DNA of 50,428 nucleotides from the NCBI GenBank assembly GCA_032718475.1, contig JAUCBJ010005789.1, forward strand, positions 1 through 50,428, in the 5' to 3' direction. The first letter of the stretch is position 1. Each line of letters begins with the position of its first letter. The translations under genes and the position numbers were made by a program. Source of the stretch: Nemertoderma westbladi (lineage: Eukaryota > Xenacoelomorpha > Nemertodermatida > Nemertodermatidae). Shown one piece after another: positions 47,167 to 50,428 of the stretch. Under the pieces are notes generated by a model, which did not search any database, was not told where the DNA came from, and was given only the letters and a program-made list of their open reading frames with translations.

Positions 47167-50004
47167 GTTCTTCTACCTTGTATAGCTGTTTGTTGGTACC
47201 AATGGAAAGATGGCCTTGCAAGGATTCCAAATATGTAACACAATTTGAATTTCGTTGAAAAATAGCTGAGATATTAGCGTTCAAATGTTGCATTGTTTTG
47301 CACCGGCGTGAGGCTATTTTATTCTATTTAATAAATAAACCACATTCTGGGATATTTTTCAAATGTATGAATAGCTACATAATAGTATGATTAAAGGGTC
47401 AGTAATGGTTGACCGATGCGCCTGTAAATAGCCTCTCGTCAACAAGTCAACCCCACCGACTAGCGGTACTGGCTGTTTTTGCTGACGGGGCTCTGTCGAA
47501 CAACGCGTCCCTGATAGCAGTAGAGGGGGTCTCTTTATTGAGAGGCAGTATTATTATTGCCGCGGAACTGCCCCAACTCATCACCTCTCCCACTCTCGCT
47601 CTCCGACGAAAATGAACATAAAATCAACATCAAAATCAACAATCAACCACACCGCGACACCCACCCACACCTACGATCTGAAAGATTGTACCCAATACAA
47701 AAAAAAACAGGATAAGTTGAATCATACAACTAAAGCGGTAAGCTTGCAAGACGAATGCATGATTTACTGAGAATATCAGTCATAATCTCACTTAATGGAA
47801 TACTGTACATATTGTTCAAAACTTTTACTAAATTAATTGCAATGCTCACCTATCATTTCGCGAGTGTCAATACATACTCTTACATACTCATGCATGTTAA
47901 AAATTAAGGTATAATTGGTACTGTACAAATCTGACAAATACTGGGATTGTAATTCAACTAGCATGATATAAACTAACGAACAAATTGGCAATTAATATGG
48001 CTGATATTTACTTCTTTTTCATGTATATTTTTCAGAAATATTTCAATTGCATTAATTTACATATTTCCAGGCCCTTTCATCCCATTTTACCAAATTTTTT
48101 ACTTTCAGGGATTTTAATTTCCATGCGGTATAGGGTTCCGCAACTTTTAGTGGCAACACTAGAGACATCTAACCCAGGGTAGGGTATTCCTTAAATACCC
48201 CCTGTAGGTGTTGGGCTGGGCTCCCATGGGTAAGATACAGCTAGCGCACTACCCAACTAACAAATTTCCAACTAAATCTTCCACTTTTTTTCTCTAAAAC
48301 GCTCAAACTACCGTTGTTAGCTTATTCAATTCCGCTAACCCAAACCCATAAAGTAAGTCGATAAGCAATATTGGGGGCCACGAGATTGGGTAATAACCAA
48401 CTCGTGTCACCCCAACAAAGTGGGAGGGAAAAGCACACAATGAGGGTCAGGGGCCAAACCCCTAACAGAGAGAGAACAGGTGGAGTGAAGGGAAACACTC
48501 CAGAAGGCGCCAACAGGGGCATAAACCAATCAGAGGGGGGAAAGGCACCGAGTGAGTACAGCAATAAGGCCACCCGTGCAATATAACCAGTTACCCAATA
48601 ATCAGTCATTCAGTTATCTCAGTGTCATATTGGTGCTAGCTAGGTTAGTAAGTTTAGTTAGGGAAGTGTCGGGGACTTTAATTACCGTTAACCCGCCTTC
48701 CGTGTACAGCAATCTATACCTATTGTTCGCGCTTTCAGACCTTTGGCAGTTTAATCCGCCAAATTAAGATGTCTTCTAGATATTAAATCGCTTTTTAGCC
48801 TATGACAAGTATTTGATTCACTACACTAGTCGAAACCAATCTGTGCGCGATCATTCACCCGCTGGATATTCCCGGGAGATTGGGTTCGACGGTTTAATTT
48901 TATTGCTATGTAAGCCTAATGTATTATTCGACTGACAGTATTATATAATCTCTGACAATATTATTCACCTTAGGGAATATTAACAGTTCCTTTAGGACGT
49001 GGCGCTTTATTTATATAAACAGAGTTATGACTTAAACTACTCACAACGATATGGCTTAATTATAATTCACATATATGGCGCATTCTTTAGGAATTGCTTC
49101 TTTAACAGACTCACTCATACACAATGCTGCACAATACTGCACACTAATCTGCCAATCTTCACTGATTTTAGTCACATATAAAAGGAACACAGACTGACTC
49201 ATGTAGGGTCTATCAAATAACATTAGATTCACTTCAAACCACTTTAACATAAGTCACAATCGTTATTGGTAACCTTTCTCTCTTACCTTCGGTATATCAA
49301 GAATATTGGGTTTTCGGGGTTATTTCTCGTTATTCCAATATAATAATTCATCAACAAATATAATGAATAACCGACAACAAATAGCAGTATACAGTATCGA
49401 TTGAGCAGGTAATTTTAGCAGTTTCAGCAGTTATACGTCAGTTATTAAAAGCCGTGTGTGCCGTGTGTCAGCAGTTAAAGGATATATGTCCTTATAATAA
49501 AACCTACTAGTGTTAAGCTAAAAAGCAGAAAGCACAAAACACTACAAAGCCGTTCTTTCGTGGCTTTGAAAAACTCGTGACTACTACTCTATACGAGGAT
49601 ACCAACTACCCTTATTCCACGAAGCTCCCGTTCAACACAGAGAAAGAGCAGTGAGATAGGAAAATTTCAGTTCAGTAGCTCTGTGATAGGTCAAAATCAA
49701 GGCTAACTCAAATTCTATTGGGAGATACAAAAACAAGGCTATGACGCAACCTTCCTAGGCTGGTTGGCCGATTAAACAGAGCCCAGATACCTGCGTACAG
49801 CAAATCAGCCAATAAGCTGGTAGCTTGCACTATTTTAGCTATAGATCCCCTTTAGAGTATTCTAGCGACCGGGGGGGAACTGGCCAACAAGGCAAACGAA
49901 TCAGTTATCCCACAAAAGCTTTTACACCGCTCCCAGAAAATGGGATTTAAGTCTATAAAATATACAAAATAACAGTTTCTAAAATATAAAAATACTCTAA
50001 ACAG
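47167..50004. other. Unassigned DNA with several short inverted repeats
   Basis: No gene I can support. An open frame at + 47409-47615 (68 codons, locally GC-richer) matches nothing known to me. Overlapping frames on both strands at about 48322-48609 lie over a region with an imperfect hairpin at 48371-48415 (TTGGGG, CACGAG, TTGG paired with CCAA, CTCGTG, CCCCAA). It could belong to a retroelement terminal region, but I found no matching second LTR. Confidence 0.35.
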
Positions 50005-50428
50005 TTAGTCTTTCTTGCGCGGACGGCGTTTACGCAGTTTTTTAAAGCTAGCAAGAGTCATTTTCTCTTTGGGGCGAGCCACTTTACGAGGAGGGCTGTA
50101 GCTCCTAGGCGAAGGGTGCAATATAATTGCATCAGAAGGTGCAGGGTTACGATCGGTATACCCGCCGGTCGAAGTACCTGGTTGATTAATATCAACCTCA
50201 GTGGAGTGAGGTCTAACGGCCTTTAGAGCGCGTCTCAGGACAGCAGCTCCTACGGGTCCTTGACGGGTCGTCTGGACACTAGCGGTGGGTGGACCGTGAG
50301 TAGTGAGGAACTTTCTCGGTTTAATGGTTCTCTCCAGCTCGCGTTCTCGGGTTCGATATTCATATGGTCGCCGAGATATTTCCTGTAGTTCAGGATGCGA
50401 GTTCACAAAGATGTCGCCATACTCCGGG
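50005..50428 (-). CDS. C-terminal part of an unrecognised protein (runs off the window)
   Basis: The minus-strand frame is open from the window edge (PEYGDIFVNSHPELQEI first) to a stop at 50005-50007, about 140 residues. It is rich in R, P, S and T (SYSPPRKVARPKEK), with a strongly basic end FKKLRKRRPRKKD that could serve as a nuclear-localisation or nucleic-acid-binding tail. There is no domain I recognise. Low-complexity basic tails of this sort occur at the ends of structural or integrase proteins of large mobile elements, but also in ordinary nuclear proteins. The start lies outside the window. Confidence 0.4.
   Translation of the reverse strand, partial: PEYGDIFVNSHPELQEISRRPYEYRTRERELERTIKPRKFLTTHGPPTASVQTTRQGPVGAAVLRRALKAVRPHSTEVDINQPGTSTGGYTDRNPAPSDAIILHPSPRSYSPPRKVARPKEKMTLASFKKLRKRRPRKKD

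Noticed and set aside
47409-47615. 68-codon + strand frame with locally higher GC
   Set aside because: Possible exon, but no splice sites or homology that I could defend; mentioned only in the region note.
48885-48900. tRNA-like GGTTCGAC motif
   Set aside because: No cloverleaf or matching acceptor stem could be built around it.
48175-50004. LTR of a retroelement ending with the minus-strand ORF at 50005
   Set aside because: Some tract and hairpin features suggest it, but I found no second LTR, no convincing primer-binding site and no TG...CA border pair.

Overview
The window is nuclear DNA from an invertebrate animal, phylum unresolved. It is AT-rich, carries spliced exons with GT/AG borders, several LINE families and TIR elements, and by my estimate about 57% of it is tandem repeat. 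The only recognisable host gene is the 3' half of an FBXL20/FBXL2-type F-box leucine-rich-repeat gene on the + strand. Four coding exons (9293-9484, 9737-9838, 11288-11500, 28499-28606) join in phase 0 to give 204 residues ending in a CaaX prenylation box. The F-box and first LRRs must lie left of the window, so everything from 1 to 9292 is probably intronic.

Layout. 1-9292: an RTE-like LINE wreck (minus), a 395-bp inverted-repeat element, a second decayed LINE fragment (minus) and a nearly complete two-ORF LINE (minus, about 3337-8697). The ORF1 of this LINE carries a Ulp1/C48-like cysteine-protease domain; its 5' end abuts a 26-bp minisatellite of CACGTG E-boxes. 9293-11500: three FBXL exons. 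The third is preceded by a 47-bp array in which each unit is a duplicated 3' splice site plus the first codons of that exon. 11501-28498: a 17-kb intron containing a possible 15-kb TIR-bounded element (12583-27627), which holds a 13.9-kb 33-bp minisatellite with 2.2-2.5 kb higher-order repeats and a cysteine-rich transposon-like protein fragment. 28499-30970: last exon, then a 17-bp minisatellite starting about 115 bp after the stop codon. 31091-42777: a 64-bp satellite of about 180 copies.

42778-50428: sparse sequence. At 45153-45205 there is a head-to-head pair of a commercial SMART-type amplification primer, which is synthetic DNA, so what lies right of it may not be linked to what lies left. 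Right of it, 45369-47162 is a compact element with 21-bp perfect TIRs and a 4-bp ATTT target duplication. It carries a small Tudor/chromo-barrel-like ORF running into a 42-bp coding minisatellite, followed by a 25-bp-stem hairpin. The window ends in a partial minus-strand ORF with a basic tail.

The most unusual items are the exon-border array of decoy splice acceptors, the two TIR elements carrying minisatellites, the protease-bearing LINE and the adapter junction. All protein assignments are from memory of family motifs, without database searches.
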